In this document: positions 48,985-61,231 of the stretch, in pieces | Numbering within the stretch: position 1 is the first letter of the stretch | How the letters are laid out: the number at the start of each line of letters is the position of its first letter | DNA from: Antedon mediterranea | Taxonomy: Eukaryota > Echinodermata > Crinoidea > Comatulida > Antedonidae | DNA length: 64,000 nt | Direction of reading: 5' to 3' | Assembly: GCF_964355755.1 (NCBI RefSeq) | Contig: NC_092673.1 | Coordinates: forward strand, 26,293,001-26,357,000 | Made by a program: the position numbers and the translations under genes | Notes under the pieces: generated by a model | What the model was told of the DNA's origin: nothing | Database searches by the model: none | The model's input: the letters and a program-made list of their open reading frames with translations, nothing else

Positions 48985-51900
48985 TCAACGTTGGATTGGA
49001 TTAGCCAACTCTTCAATTCTTGGAGGACATCGCCCTCTTTTAGCAGCTTCACTTACGACAAAGGCATCTGGGTTAAATTGCAAATGATGCATCGTATCGC
49101 GCATTATTGGTCGTGCAAGTTCAGTTGTTCTTGAAGTAGCGATGGCTCGCTTTGCTGACCTTTTAACCTCCCATGCAATCGATCGTGCTGGTAGGTAGCC
49201 GTCGACTAAACTCTTTGGTTTTGAAAGTTCTAGTTGTCGAGGCGATATTGAGGCTTTCATAACAGAGGAAGATACCTGTTTCAAATAAGAAAAAATACTG
49301 AAACTGAGATGGAACTTTATGAGAAATAGACCAGAATCAAGTAAGCTGGAAGAGACCGTTGCATGTCTGGTAAGGGAGTGGAAAGTGTTGAAGACAAAAT
49401 GAACAGGAAGTGACCAATGTCTGGAAAGAAAACTGGCTAGAATGGGTTATAAAGAAGGTGTTTGAAATGGCAAGAAAAGACACCAATTCGTTCTGATTGT
49501 CTGAAGGGACAGAGGATTACACATGCATTCAAGTATAGTGCTTTACAATTTTAGTATAATTTAGTTTATTTAAATAAATATTAAGCATATAGTTTTATAC
49601 CCTTTCCACATCTGCAAAATGTAACAAGTTGTAACCAGGTTTGCATAATGTGAATTAATACAATTTTGAGAAAAACACTGATATAAATACCCTGGTATTA
49701 AACTGACCAATCATAGTAATCAAATAGCGTGCAACTACGCTTTCCTTCCCAGATTTATCAGGGTTCGCGTATGCGTATAATAAATCGGGATATCAAACCT
49801 GGTTACAAGTTGTTACAATTTATACAGATGTGAAAAGGGTATAAAATGCTATATATTTTGAATGGAGGTAAATGGCATTTTATGGTTGATAACTTACTGG
49901 CCATATAGAATCCCTGAATGGTCCTTGTGAGCGTGCCTTTGGATTGGCAAGAGTCTCAAGCCTTGCAGATGCCACTGCTCTTTTTGCGGCAGCTCCAACT
50001 GTAGTTTCAATCTGGAATAAAAGGCAATTACTTTGAATTCCATGAAATAACATGTTAGCTGGGGATATTATTACAGACTGGTTAAGTTAAAACTATAAAG
50101 CTGTCTACACTATCAAACTTTATGTGACAAAAAAATGTGATGTGCCCATATATGGACATGATGATATTCATAGAACCACCATATTTGGGTATATCACTAC
50201 CATATTTGGGCACATCACTACCATATTTGGGCACATCACACTTTTTTGTCACACTAGTTTGATAGTGTAGACAGAGCTTTAGAAGCTCAACTAGTTACTG
50301 GCTATTAGCACAGATGGCCGGCCGTGTCAATAGCCTCATGCTTCCTCAATACATTACCTCACGTGCGGGCAGATAATCCCTATGTGGTGTTTTTGACCGA
50401 GCTAACATTTCTAAATGTTCTTTTTCTGCAGCTTGTCTAGCAGCATTGCTGACGGACCAGATAGGAGACTCTCGTCCACAGCTGAAGGCATGCTTGGCTC
50501 TGTATTTTTGAAAAATAATTTTAAGGTGAAATCTAGTATTTTTAATGAACAAAATTATGATTCTTGGTGATAATATATCTAATCTTATATCCCTTTCAAG
50601 TTTCACATCACCTAGTAAAACTCTGGAGTTCACAAACAACAAACACACACCATACAAAATGCAGGTGTTGATGCCCTGTGTTTATATTCCATAATTAATC
50701 AAAATTTGTAAGTGGCTGATATCCCAGGGTGGGCTTATATTTAAGACACTATGATTAATAATTCATTGAATTATACACATTATGACAATGATTCTCTTAC
50801 CTGTCCTCTCGATATGCAACAGGAAGTTTCTTAAACTGTGACAGATTTGTTAATCGTTTGGAGCCATTTGACCTCATTGCTAGTGGGCTCACCTCCAAAA
50901 TTACAGAGTTCCGCCCACAACTGTACACATGAATGTGTCTGAAAAGAGGAAGAGGGAAATCATTATTTGTATAGTGTAATGTTAAAATTCTAAAGCTCTG
51001 TCTACACTATCAAACTAGTTTGACAAAAAAGGTGTGATGTGGCCAAATATGGTAGTAATATGCTTAAATATGGTAGCGAGATGACATCATATCCATATAT
51101 GGGCACATCACATTTTTTTGTCACATAAAGTTTGAAAAGATAGAGCTAGATAGAGTATCATCAAGATATATCAAGATAATCCACTACTCTGAAGTGAGCA
51201 AGCATTAAAAAATGCACCATGGGCAGAATGTGTAATATAGATGGCACTTACTTTTTCCCATCTCCTGGATTTCGAAAGTCTTTCTTTGGAGTTGAGAGCT
51301 GAGATAACCGTACAGTTGGTTCAGCATTGAGGGCACCATTTGATAACGGCCACATCATTTCTTGGTTTCCCCAAACCAACTTTGGTCTATTTCAAAGAAA
51401 CATGATGGTGTACATTGATTAGAAATTATCCCCAAAAATGTGAATTTATCATTTTATTTTATGATTTATTTTTTATCACAAATTCCAGATCAGGATTCCT
51501 CCCAGAGTGTATGATGATTACTGCTGGTGGTTCATCATGCTAACAATACCACACAATCTAAAAATAGTAAGTATAATACAGTAGGTTTGGGTCTGGCTCA
51601 GCAGAGTACTGTACTAAATTTTTAGTAGTTACTCAGAAACATTTTATTTACAAAGAAAAGTATTTTACTGCCCTCAGGAAAAACTCTTAGGGACCGTTTT
51701 ATAGAATAATTTAACTTTAAACATTACATCATCACAAACCTTACTTGCTTTTAAAAAAAATTCAAGAAATATTCATCAATATTCATTAGATTGTTAATAA
51801 GTTTTTCCCTATGGCGTTTATATCTCACTTTTTCTATTGACACTCAACTAAAAATCTGTGGCCTTTTTTTATAGTTTTTATGTTTTACCAAGTACAATGT

Positions 51901-53778
51901 AATTTCTTTTGGAAACTCATCTCTTAAGCCCTTTTTTGGCTTACTTGAGAATCCACACAATGATTGTAACAAGGTTTGTTTTTTTCTAGAATGAAACAAG
52001 GAGAGTACAAAATACAAAAACACCATAGTTAATGAATACGGGTTGGCTGTAGTTTTTATATATGCCTGGATAATAGGGAAATAAATGAGAGTATCTTACC
52101 CAACTGATGTTAGCCAGTTTGACTTGCATGTTTTGGGAGTAGCTAAATATATACATCTTTCCCTAAAATAAAGAAATAAGTACCAAATACAAATCAATCA
52201 ACATTTCAAAAGTTTATGCAAAAAACTAGTAGTATGAAGTTGTTTTGAGCAACTCTACATTGTAACCAAATATTTGACCCTGCATTTATTTAAGACTAGT
52301 GTGCAAGTTGGAATACTACTAGCCTAACAATAACATTATTCAAAATTTGTATTTAAGCTTTCCTACCGTCCTCTGAGATCCTGATTGTTTCTACTCTGTG
52401 GTTCACGATTTATCAAAACTGGAAGATAAAGCAAATCAAAAATGTAATGACCAAGACAATAGAATACCCTACAAGAAAAAAAAAGTTTCTTCAGATTCCT
52501 TTATGATTTAAACTTATCAATATTACTGCTTATTTCCTTTTATCTCCCCAAGCTAGATTTTCGGCATAATTATATGTTGCACTTATTTTAATTAATGTGA
52601 GGAGCATTGCACACATTTATTATGTTGTAGCAAGACATTAGTAATTTACAATTTAAGATAGGACATGAAATTAAGCTTAGCCCTTCATTTCACCATTTTT
52701 AGACCCTAATCTCTCCCCCCCCCCCCCCCATCATAATTCCTGGATCCGCCACTGGATGTTGTAAGTCTGTGATATAAATGCAGGCCTTGACAATTATGGC
52801 AATAAAAAAGGTGTTATCAGGTTTGAAAAACAACAAAATTGACATACACCAATCAAAGGTAATTTACAAGGTGTGCTTGGAAACCTTAGAATTGAAAGGG
52901 TATCCTGTAACCATGTCTAAATCCAAATATTGATTTGAAGAACTGATGCTACAGTATCTCTTTGATAAAACATGTTTAGCTTATTGCTGGTACTAAGGAT
53001 CTTTTGAACACCAATCAATATTTTAGTAATGCATTGATTAATCAAAGTTCTTTTATTTAATTGCACTTGAATATTGATCTTTTTTGTATTGTGTTACGTC
53101 CATTCCAATTCAACCATTGCGTTAGGCCAGTTATTTTAAACCAGGTTGGGAAAATAAGATTTGGGACGTCAAATAATCAATGAGTCACTTATTTAAGATT
53201 GACTTTATTGTCAAATAATAATAATTTGGTTTCTTCAAGGGGGCGTCGATAACATTTACAAAAAGGTAAAATTCTAGGCATATGAATGATGTAAAAAGTT
53301 GTACGGTAACAACTATACAATATTAATTATTGTCATTTTAACAAAAACACATTGTGTGCATTTTTTTCCCACAATTCCTTTCCACTATAGCCTATCATAA
53401 TTGTGCCATGAAGCTCCTTACAATAATTTGCGATCTGCGATAAACCTTATTCTATTTATTATCCTACTAGGCCTAGGGCCTAGTATTATTAACAACACTC
53501 CGATCCTACTTCTTGGGCTGGACTCCTGAGTCCTAGGGTTTAGGTTCTACTAGGCATAGTTAGGCGAGGCATATTATTTTATAGGCTAGGCCTAGGGCCA
53601 GGCGCGCCTACCTAGAGAGGGCCTCTAACTAGGCCTATAGGCTCTAGCCTAGGCTCTAGCTACTCTATCTAGCTCGGGCCAGGCCTAACTAAAAAAAGCC
53701 CTTTTGGGCCTTTTTACATAGCGGCTAGGCCTATGTCTAGCTTATTAATTAGGTCTTTTTACCTTCAACATCCGCCAT
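48985..53778 (-). CDS. THEG: THEG-repeat protein (testicular haploid expressed gene / SPMAP2 family)
   Basis: Proteins with THEG repeats are linked to sperm flagellum and spermatid development in mammals. The molecular role is not settled. Eight exons: 53778-53763, 52418-52367, 52162-52100, 51386-51252, 50938-50801, 50499-50358, 50011-49898, 49275-48985. Phases agree throughout, encoding 316 residues that start MADVEVLINREPQ. The repeat signature is R-x-x-x-L-(A/S/T)-x-P-K: CIYLATPKTCKSNW, RLSQLSTPKKDF, HLEMLARSKTPHRDYLP, RLETLANPKARSQGP, RQLELSKPKSLVDGYLP, TTELARPIM and RIEELANPIQR, each about 35-40 residues apart and often preceded by AAKRA-like Ala/Arg helices. No membrane or signal segment. 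The family is confident. Orthology to THEG rather than the THEG-like paralogue is not. The first exon is only 16 coding bases. Confidence 0.88.
50098..50281. mobile_element. MITE with ACTATCAAACT ends (copy 3 of 4)
   Basis: Left GCTGTCTACACTATCAAACT and right AGTTTGATAGTGTAGACAGA are inverted complements. The interior repeats CACTACCATATTTGGGCACA. In THEG-like intron 6. Confidence 0.9.
50991..51152. mobile_element. MITE with ACTATCAAACT ends (copy 4 of 4)
   Basis: Left AAGCTCTGTCTACACTATCA is intact. The right end is partly decayed (AAAGTTTGAAAAGATAGAGC). The interior has GGTGTGATGTGGCCAAATAT and ATATATGGGCACATCACATT. In THEG-like intron 4. Confidence 0.85.
53460..53720. repeat. CTAGGCCTAG-rich island near the THEG-like first exon
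   Basis: Runs of CTAGGCCTAG, GGCCTAGT and GGCTCTAG type words, just inside intron 1 next to the 16-base first coding exon. Confidence 0.65.
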
Positions 53779-54612
53779 GCTCACTGTTAAATACTATATT
53801 ATAAATGCATTATAAAATTAACATTCTGTAGGGCTATTTACACACGTCCTTTTCCCGTCGATAGTGGACGTGTCGTGTGTGTTGTGGAGGGAGATGACAA
53901 CTTTTCTAGCTCTCTCAGCTGCTGCTTAATCCCCTTGGATACAGGACGCGCGGTCTTAGATACCACCAACCCGCCGCGCGTGAAGTATACTAATTGTAGA
54001 GGGCGCTATAGTTGATACATACACAGAGAGCCATATAATATATGGCTCTGTACATACACCACCTCCATTTAGTACTAATAATTAAATTCACAAAAATCGG
54101 ATTTGGAAAAAAAAAATTACCCAATCAATTATTGAGTAATTTAAAGTATAAAAAATCAGATACCAAGAGATAGACTCTCAAATTTGTATCCATTATTTTA
54201 CGTGGTAGATGCATCCATTACACCCATGGAGTAAACTCCATGCATCCATTACACCCATGGAGTAAACTCCATGCATCCATTACACCCATGGAGTAAACTC
54301 CATGATTACACCACAATGGTCACAGCAACATTTTTATATCCCCTGTAAAATTTTCCATTCTTTTTTATTATTTCAACAATATTTTACGAGGTAGATGAAA
54401 AATAAAAAATAATCATTCATGTTTGAAACAACAGTTACGGTAATAAAAAACGAAACCTAAGCATACAAAAATTGTAAATTCAAATTACTTTTTATTTGTA
54501 GTGTTGCAGTTCCTGGAGTTTACATTTGCAATAGACTCACTGCATCTTTGCAAGCCATGATTACGGTATTATAATTTATACAATGTTTTAGCGCACATTG
54601 TCAATGTATTTA
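53779..54612. other. THEG-like promoter side and zinc-finger 3' region
   Basis: The part next to 53779 includes GC-richer sequence (GTCGATAGTGGACGTGTCG; GACGCGCGGTCTTAG) and may hold the THEG-like promoter. Three perfect 31-bp repeats lie at 54209-54303. The remainder is probably 3' untranslated region of the zinc-finger gene. Confidence 0.5.
54209..54303. repeat. Three perfect 31-bp tandem repeats
   Basis: The unit begins ATGCATCCATTACACCCATG and ends in the palindrome GGAGTAAACTCC. All three copies are identical. Confidence 0.97.
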
Positions 54613-57600
54613 CTATGTTCTTAAATGAGCTATTAATTCATTAACCGTTGTAAACTTCTTTCTGCAGGTTTTACACTTATATGGGCTTTCTCCGGTATGT
54701 ACCCGTAAATGTATTTTCAACAAAAATTCAAAACTAAACTTGATTCCACAATGTTCACACATAAAATGTTCTTCTCCTGATGTGTGTATTAACAAATGTT
54801 TTTTTAACTTTTTCTCATCTGTTAACTTTTTCTCACAATATTCGCATTCATATAACTTGTCTACTGTATGAAGAGTCAAATGTTTTTTAAAACTTCGCCG
54901 CTGAATATATTTCTGCCCGCAAAATTGGCATTCATATTTACCTAAATGCACTATTAAATGTTTGTTTAAATCGCACTTAGTTTTATATTTCAATCCACAA
55001 TGTTCACAATCATGTAGCCCTTTTCTTGCGTGTTGTGATCGAAAATGCCTTTTCAAACTTCTGATGTTTTTAAATCGCATTCTACATCGACTACATCTGT
55101 GAGATTTTATGCCGGTATGCATTCTTAAATGCGCTTTTAAGTGAATAAAAAGTTTCAGCGTCTTTCCGCAATGTTCACACTGATAACGATACAATTCGTC
55201 ACATCTATTGGACGAGTTGTCTTCATAATGTACCATTGATCCCGCCAGTAAATTTTGTTTGTATTGACAAGAAAATCCGTCCATTTCATCTGTGTGTATC
55301 TTCATACCATTACTATCTGTATACTTTATCTCTTTACATATTTCATCCTCATTGCATGTTCTCCAATTTGCTTCTAAACTTTTGATATTTATGTCTTTTT
55401 TATTAACTTCAGATTCACATTCTTCTTTCTCTCTTAACTGTGTTGTAAATTCTGTATCATTAATTTCTTTATTTTGCTTTGGTTGTTTACTGTTACCTGG
55501 CAACAAATCTGATATTAAATTGTTTGTTGTGAGGTTTGGTTTCTGTCCATGCTGATTAAATTGACATGAAAATTCATCTTTTTCATTTGTGTGTGTTTTC
55601 AAATCAGAGTTCATTAAACTATCGCAATTTATGGAATTCTCTCCAGAATCTTCTTTCTGTTTTCCAGAGTGCATTTTCAAATCCTTACTATCTGTATTTT
55701 TTGTTTCTTCATTATTGCATGTTTTCCGATTTGTTTCCAAACTGTTGGTCTTTGTAATTTCTTTTTGTTTAGAATGACTTTCTTCTTTGTTTGCTAACTG
55801 TGTTGTAAATTGTTGTTTTCCTTCACCTGGCAACAAATCCGAGATTAAATTGCTAGTATTCGATGATGTTTGTTCATCAGTGTGTACTTTCAAATGTATT
55901 TTTAAATCGCTACTCTCCTTAAATATCTCCTTACAATGTTGACTTTCATTTATTTTCTCTGTATTCGTCATCAAATGTATTTTTAAATCACTACTCTCCT
56001 CGGATATCTCATCAGAAAGTTGATGTTCCTTCAATTTCTCTGTATATGCTGTTGAATTATCTTTTAAATCATTCATTTCTGTAAACACTTCATCACAATG
56101 TTCATGTTCTTTTAATTTCTCTGTATATGTTGTTAAATGCTCCGATTTTAAATCATCACTCTCTATAAATTCTTCGTCACAATGTTGACGTTCTTTCAAT
56201 TTCTGTATTATAGTTGTTCCCAATTGTTGTTCACATTCCTCGTCCTCTGATGAACCTTCCTCTGCAAATTCCATAGATTGGTTTCTTTCTTTTTCTTTGT
56301 AATGTTCCTTTTTTAAATGTTTATTTAGTGCGCCTTTTAACTTGTACTTATTCCCACATTCTTCACATTCATATGGCATATCTTCTTCTGTATGTGTTTT
56401 CAAATGCATTTTTAAATCCCTGCTGTCTAAGAATATCTCATCACAATGTTGACATTCTGAGAATTCCTGTTCAAAATCTTCGCCCTCTGATGATGAACTT
56501 TCCTCTGAGAAATTCTCAGAATGCGACTCTACTCTCATGGATTTCTCCAATTCATTTTCTGTACAATGTTTCTTTCGGATGTGTCTATTTAGTGATCCTT
56601 TTAACTTATACTTATTTCCACATTCTTCGCATTCATGTGGCATATCTCCAATATGTATTTCCAAATGCTTCTTTAAATTACTGCTATCCTTCATCCTCTT
56701 GTTACAGTATTGGCATTGGAATGGCGACTCAGATGTATGAAGTTTCAAATGACTTCTCCAGCTGCTTCTTTGGTTAAATGTTTTCCCACAATGCCCACAT
56801 TCGTATGGTTTCTCTCCCGTGTGTATTCTGAAATGTACTTTTAAAGTTGTACGATCTTGAAAACTTTTCCCGCAAAGTTCACATTGATGTGGCTTCTCTT
56901 TTGTGTGCGTCATCATATGTCGTTTGACATGACTACTTTGACTAAACTTCTTACCGCATTCATTACATTCGTACGGCAACTCTTTTGTGTGAACTCTCAA
57001 ATGTGCTGTCAAACCAGAAACCTGGCTAAATTTCTTCCCACAATATTCACACACAAAAGGTAACTCTCCATTATGCATTCTTAAATGCGTTTTTAATCCT
57101 CCGTTATCTGCAAATTTCTTTCCACAATGTTCACATTGATAGCGTTTTTCTGCGTTCGGTTTTCTCAATCTTTTATTCCTTTTAAATTTTGTAACATTCA
57201 GATTTTCTCCTGTATGTATTCTCATATGCATTTTCAAGCTATAACTATGACTGAACGACTTGGCGCAGTATTCACACTCATGAGGTCTTTCATTTGTATG
57301 TTTCGATCTAAAGTGCTTCTTCATTGTGCTTTGCTCTCGGAATTTCTGTCCACAATCTTTACACTCATAAGGTTTCTCACCTGTGTGTATTCTTAAATGT
57401 ATTTTTAGTGTATTACTGTAACTGAACATTTTCCCACAGTCATCGCATTGATATGGTGTCTCTCCTGTATGTATCCTCATGTGTTTCTTCAGACTGCTAC
57501 CATTTACAAAACTTTTTCCACAGTTTTCACATTCAAACCTTTTTTCCGTGTCTTGTTTTAACAGGTGTATTTTACTGATTTGACTTTTCGTTTCATCAGT

Positions 57601-58751
57601 TAGTTTCACATCATTTTTTTCCGTGTGTATTCTTGTATGTCTTTTCAAATTATAATTGTTACTGAACGTCTTAGCGCAATATTCACATTCGTAAGACTTT
57701 TTTTGTTTGTGTTTCGATCTCAAGTGCTTCTTCAATGTGCTTTGATCTTGGAATTTCTCTCCACAATTTTCACACTCATATGATTTACTTCCCTCACACC
57801 ACTTTTTAATTTTTTCTTCGCATTGTTCACACTCATAAGGTATGTCTGTATATAAATACAGGTGCGAATTCAAAACATTGCTAGCTGGAGCAACTTTTCC
57901 ACAATGAACGCATTCACACGTTTCTTCAGTTTGGTTATTCGCAATTAATTCATGTTGCGTACTAGCTGTCTCACAATCTATACACTTCTGTCCTACATTA
58001 TGATTGTTTTCCAAATGTGTATCAAATTTGACAAATTCTTTTCCACACTCCTCACATTTCAATTCTATTTTCTCTACATTATATTCAGAAGAAAAAACTG
58101 TCACGTTGTTTTGAGATGTTATTGGATTGGCTAAGCTTAACGTTAAATCATCCATACGCAACCATTCTTCAAAACCTGAAAATTGAAAAATAATAAAAGT
58201 TCAACTTCTTTTTAAACAAACAATAGAAGTACCGTAAACAATGGTACACAGGTAGATAATAAGGATTGCATTCATAATTAATTTATGGTCAAACAAACTT
58301 AATTTTTAAGGGTTTTTTATTGGTTAAATAGGAGCATATTCAGTACATTCTGGCGTATGTGCACAGCCGGCACCAATGGCAATACAGCACCAATGGCTTA
58401 TTCAAAAGATTGCATTGTATATTACCATTTATGAACCAAATTCTGAGATTGTGAATGTTACCCTTAATAATGTCCACTAGTAACTTTCACAGGCGATGAA
58501 TATAAACAAAATTAATATAAAAATAATTATGGACAAATCAACGACCCACATACTGCAAACAAGAAACCTGTCTCCCCTGTTTTCCGCGACTGTACAAGTG
58601 TCAAAACACAGCCTGGTGGACGTGATGGGTATAACCAAATATTTATTTTCTATTTTATAGTAGAAATTTTTATGGCAAATTACTGACCTTCTTCAACCTT
58701 AATTTGAACATCTTGTTCTGTGGAAATACTTGTTTCAGCGTTGTCACACAT
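54613..58751 (-). CDS. Large C2H2 zinc-finger protein
   Basis: Probable DNA-binding nuclear regulator. Two coding exons: 58751-58688 (MCDNAETSISTEQDVQIKVE, donor G|GTCAGT, phase 1) and 58175-54613 (after TTTTCAG, starting FEEWLRMDD), giving 1,208 residues. The N-terminal part has a poor first finger and then about fifteen mostly canonical fingers (for example YECENCGEKF, YQCDDCGKMF, YECNECGKKF) with TGEKPYEC-type linkers. In the middle (about 570-790) the fingers lose Cys/His pairs. A duplicated acidic linker carries NLISDLLPG twice. A C-terminal group of seven fingers (about 1010-1208) follows. The last one stops at HLRT and lacks the second histidine. No KRAB, BTB or ZAD domain is seen. Orthology cannot be assigned for such a finger array. 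Confidence 0.92.
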
Positions 58752-59129
58752 TCTGTAATGTTTTTTGTAATTTCTGAAACAATATTATTGATCAAATGTT
58801 GTGAAATAATATTTAAACCCAAATATTTGAATATTCTGTAGTTTAAAAAAAAAACAATTTTTAGGTCATTAATTGACAAATAACCTCCACCCACACCTGC
58901 ACTCCCTCCCAGACAAAACAAAATTATGGTGCAGGGTCGACTATAGTATAACTATGTAGCTCACTACGGCGCATCTGGTCTTGTGTATTTCGACTCCCAT
59001 TTTCGCGCATAACAAGACTCAATGCGTGACCATTCAACAACATAGCTGGGATAAGAAGATGGTGCTGCTGTGCAGCGGGTGAATGTTTTTTTACAAGACA
59101 GGTGCGAAGTGCATTAGTGCCCTACTAGA

Positions 59130-59420
59130 GTGCTACTAGGCCTAGGCTAGATCTGGTCAGTGTTTTCTGGGCCCTTTTAATTAGACTAAGCTTAACCCCT
59201 ACTAAATAGGCCAGACTAGGCTAGGCTATTATAGTAGTAGCCTCTATACCAACTGGTATGACGATCGGGCCCAACGCTGAAGACGATCGGGACCACGTTT
59301 TCTGGGCCCGATCGTCCGTGGTCCCAATCGTCTGTTCCCCGGCTAGAGCCTAGGCCTACTACTAGCTAGGCTAGGGGGCGCTAGGCCTAGGCCTATCTAG
59401 GCCTAGGCTAGGTTACGCCA
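59130..59420. repeat. CTAGGCCTAG-rich island upstream of the zinc-finger gene
   Basis: Clusters of CTAGGCCTAGGCTAG-type words on both sides of the GATCGGGCCC inverted repeats. Confidence 0.65.
59260..59332. repeat. Two interleaved inverted repeats built on GACGATCGGG
   Basis: A = GACGATCGGGCCCA (59260-59273), B = GACGATCGGGACCACG (59282-59297), A' = TGGGCCCGATCGTC (59303-59316), B' = CGTGGTCCCAATCGTC (59317-59332). A pairs with A' and B with B' in crossed order. Confidence 0.88.
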
Positions 59421-59929
59421 GTTTAAGCATACTCATAGCGGGTACCCTCATAGCCTAAGAAAAGTCAAAAACACAGTAAAGTGTGTATATAAAAAGCCTG
59501 ATTTAATTTACGTACAAATATTGAGAACCAAATTACTCTAGGCTAATACAAATACAGTAGTAGGCTAGTAGGCTAGGCCGCTTCTCATCTAAAGGACACA
59601 CGACGTAGGTGGAGCTGAGAGCGACGACCGGCGGACCACCACCAGAGTTCGAGAGTTTTCTAAAACATCTCACCGCCCTCTCTAGTTCATAAAACTTTAT
59701 TTGTCATAGAGGAGGAGGAGGCAGCAGAAAAGGAAAAACTTTTTTTTTATAGATTAAATTAAACAAAGTTTTGTTGAGCTTGCAAATTGTCTTGAAATTT
59801 TGCAAAATGTCATAATCCAGTTATGTCCTTGGCCAATAGAACTTCAGTTGTTCAAACTGTTACAATGATTTAATTTTTAACATGCATGTATCTATGGATC
59901 TATAGGAAAGAGTTTCAAATTGTAAGTTG

Positions 59930-60090
59930 TCGGTCATATCTTTTTTTAATGATTTAATCGTAAATATGTTTTTATTTAATTTTTTATTATTATTATTTTT
60001 TCGATCGAACTTTTGATCAAAGTGCACTGTATGTGACATTAAAATGGCATATTCAACAAAAATATTCTAAAAATACAATATATTTTTAAT
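59930..60090. mobile_element. Fragment of the TTAA-ended MITE family
   Basis: Shares TGACATTAAAATGGCATATTC and the GATCAAAGTG block with the copy at 5730 and ends in a decayed ACAATATATTTTTAA. Confidence 0.6.
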
Positions 60091-60483
60091 CTGATAACAT
60101 TCCATAAGTAAACATTCTAAAACTGCCTAAACGTAACAAATTCGTCTGACGAGCCCCAGGCACCAGGAGTTTGTCCCTGGGCCATGACGAAGCTCTAGAT
60201 GCCATATGCCAAGTGGAGGAGTCTATCATGCAGTTCAGATCTTCCAGGTTGGTAACTATGTACTCGCAGCAAGTATTGTAGTATGTTTTTTTTTTTCTTT
60301 ACGGTTGTTGCTGTTTTTGATTATTTTTTTAGTTTTTTTCAATAGACAATATTACCATAGAGCATTAATTATAAAATGCATTTTTACTTTAGATAATAGA
60401 TTTAATTGTGCAACAGATATGTTTCCAATAGGTTCATATTTCAAAAAAACATTTATTATTTAAGCGTTTTTTTTTGTTATTTC

Positions 60484-60790
60484 ATGGAGTATTTAAAGAC
60501 TTCTGAGCGGGAGCGGTACGACGTGAATTTGATTATAATCGCATGTGGTTTTGATTTTTGTTACTTCTAATTTTCTTTTACCTAGGCGATGGGTTCAATC
60601 AAGATTGCCTAGTTCAATACTGTCTATAATTGTAGAGGTAATTAAATTAGTATCTTCTCTAGGTGATTTAGGCATACCATGCAAATGTAGGCAGTTTCGT
60701 CGACTATGTTCTAGGTCATCGAGGTGCGGTTTTCTGCTAGAAGATTTTGATGTTGCAGCGAATGTTATCAATATCGCCCGCAGTTGAATT
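60484..60790 (-). pseudogene. Decayed LINE ORF1 fragment
   Basis: On the minus strand the sequence reads LDDLEHSRRNCLHLHGMP, then a region with IDSIELGNLD, a stop, and THRLGKRK. After a frameshift comes IIIKFTSYRSRSEVFKYS. This order (LDDLE..SRRNCL, then HRLG, then a KF-x-x-R end) is typical of LINE ORF1 proteins of invertebrates. The stop and the frameshift show it is dead. Frames open on the plus strand here are shadows. Confidence 0.7.
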
Positions 60791-61025
60791 GTCCAGGGTT
60801 ACGCTGTTGTAAACAGAGTCCGAGTCTAAAATATGTTTACTTTAAAGAAATTTTACTTTTTGTCTTTTCTAAGTATTTTCTCCCATTATTGACCCATTTT
60901 ACCAGTATATTTTCACAGAAAATGTCTATATACAGCATTTACTGATTTAATTAAGAATGATGCCTGTTTAATTATAGTGGAAATATTGTTCTTGATGGTT
61001 TACATGCTAGATTTCAGGGGGATCC

Positions 61026-61231
61026 AGTCAAGTCGCCCCATCGCAAAGTCGCCCCATACAAAGTCGCCCAATACAAAGTCGCCCCATCGCAAAGTCGCCC
61101 CAAAACAAAGTCGCCCCGGCACCGCCCCGGCACAGTCGCCCCATCGCAAAGTCGCCCCATTACAAAGTCGCCCCATCGCAAATTCGCCCCATCGCAAAGT
61201 CGCCCCAACGCAAAGTCGCCCCATCGCAAAG
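61026..61231. repeat. Left minisatellite arm (about 16 bp unit)
   Basis: About thirteen units of CAAAGTCGCCCCATCG type. Open frames through it are repeat artefacts. Confidence 0.95.

Larger units (their letters stand above)
58752..60483. other. Zinc-finger 5' region, promoter-like DNA and repeats
   Basis: A TTTCAG acceptor just before the first coding exon (about 58774) implies an upstream untranslated exon, perhaps around 59580-59700, where a GC-rich patch (GAGCGACGACCGGCGGACC) lies. It also contains an interleaved inverted repeat (59260-59332), a CTAGGCCTA island (59130-59420) and a MITE fragment (59930-60090). No other gene is supported. Confidence 0.5.

Noticed and set aside
56328-56777. 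149-codon plus-strand ORF opposite the zinc-finger gene
   Set aside because: Antisense shadow of the zinc-finger coding sequence, as are the other plus-strand frames in 55292-57396.
60206-60787. Possible two-exon plus-strand gene (…QFRSS, then RRWVQSRL…)
   Set aside because: The minus strand of the second part clearly reads as a LINE ORF1 remnant (LDDLEHSRRNCL, HRLG), so the plus frame is a shadow.
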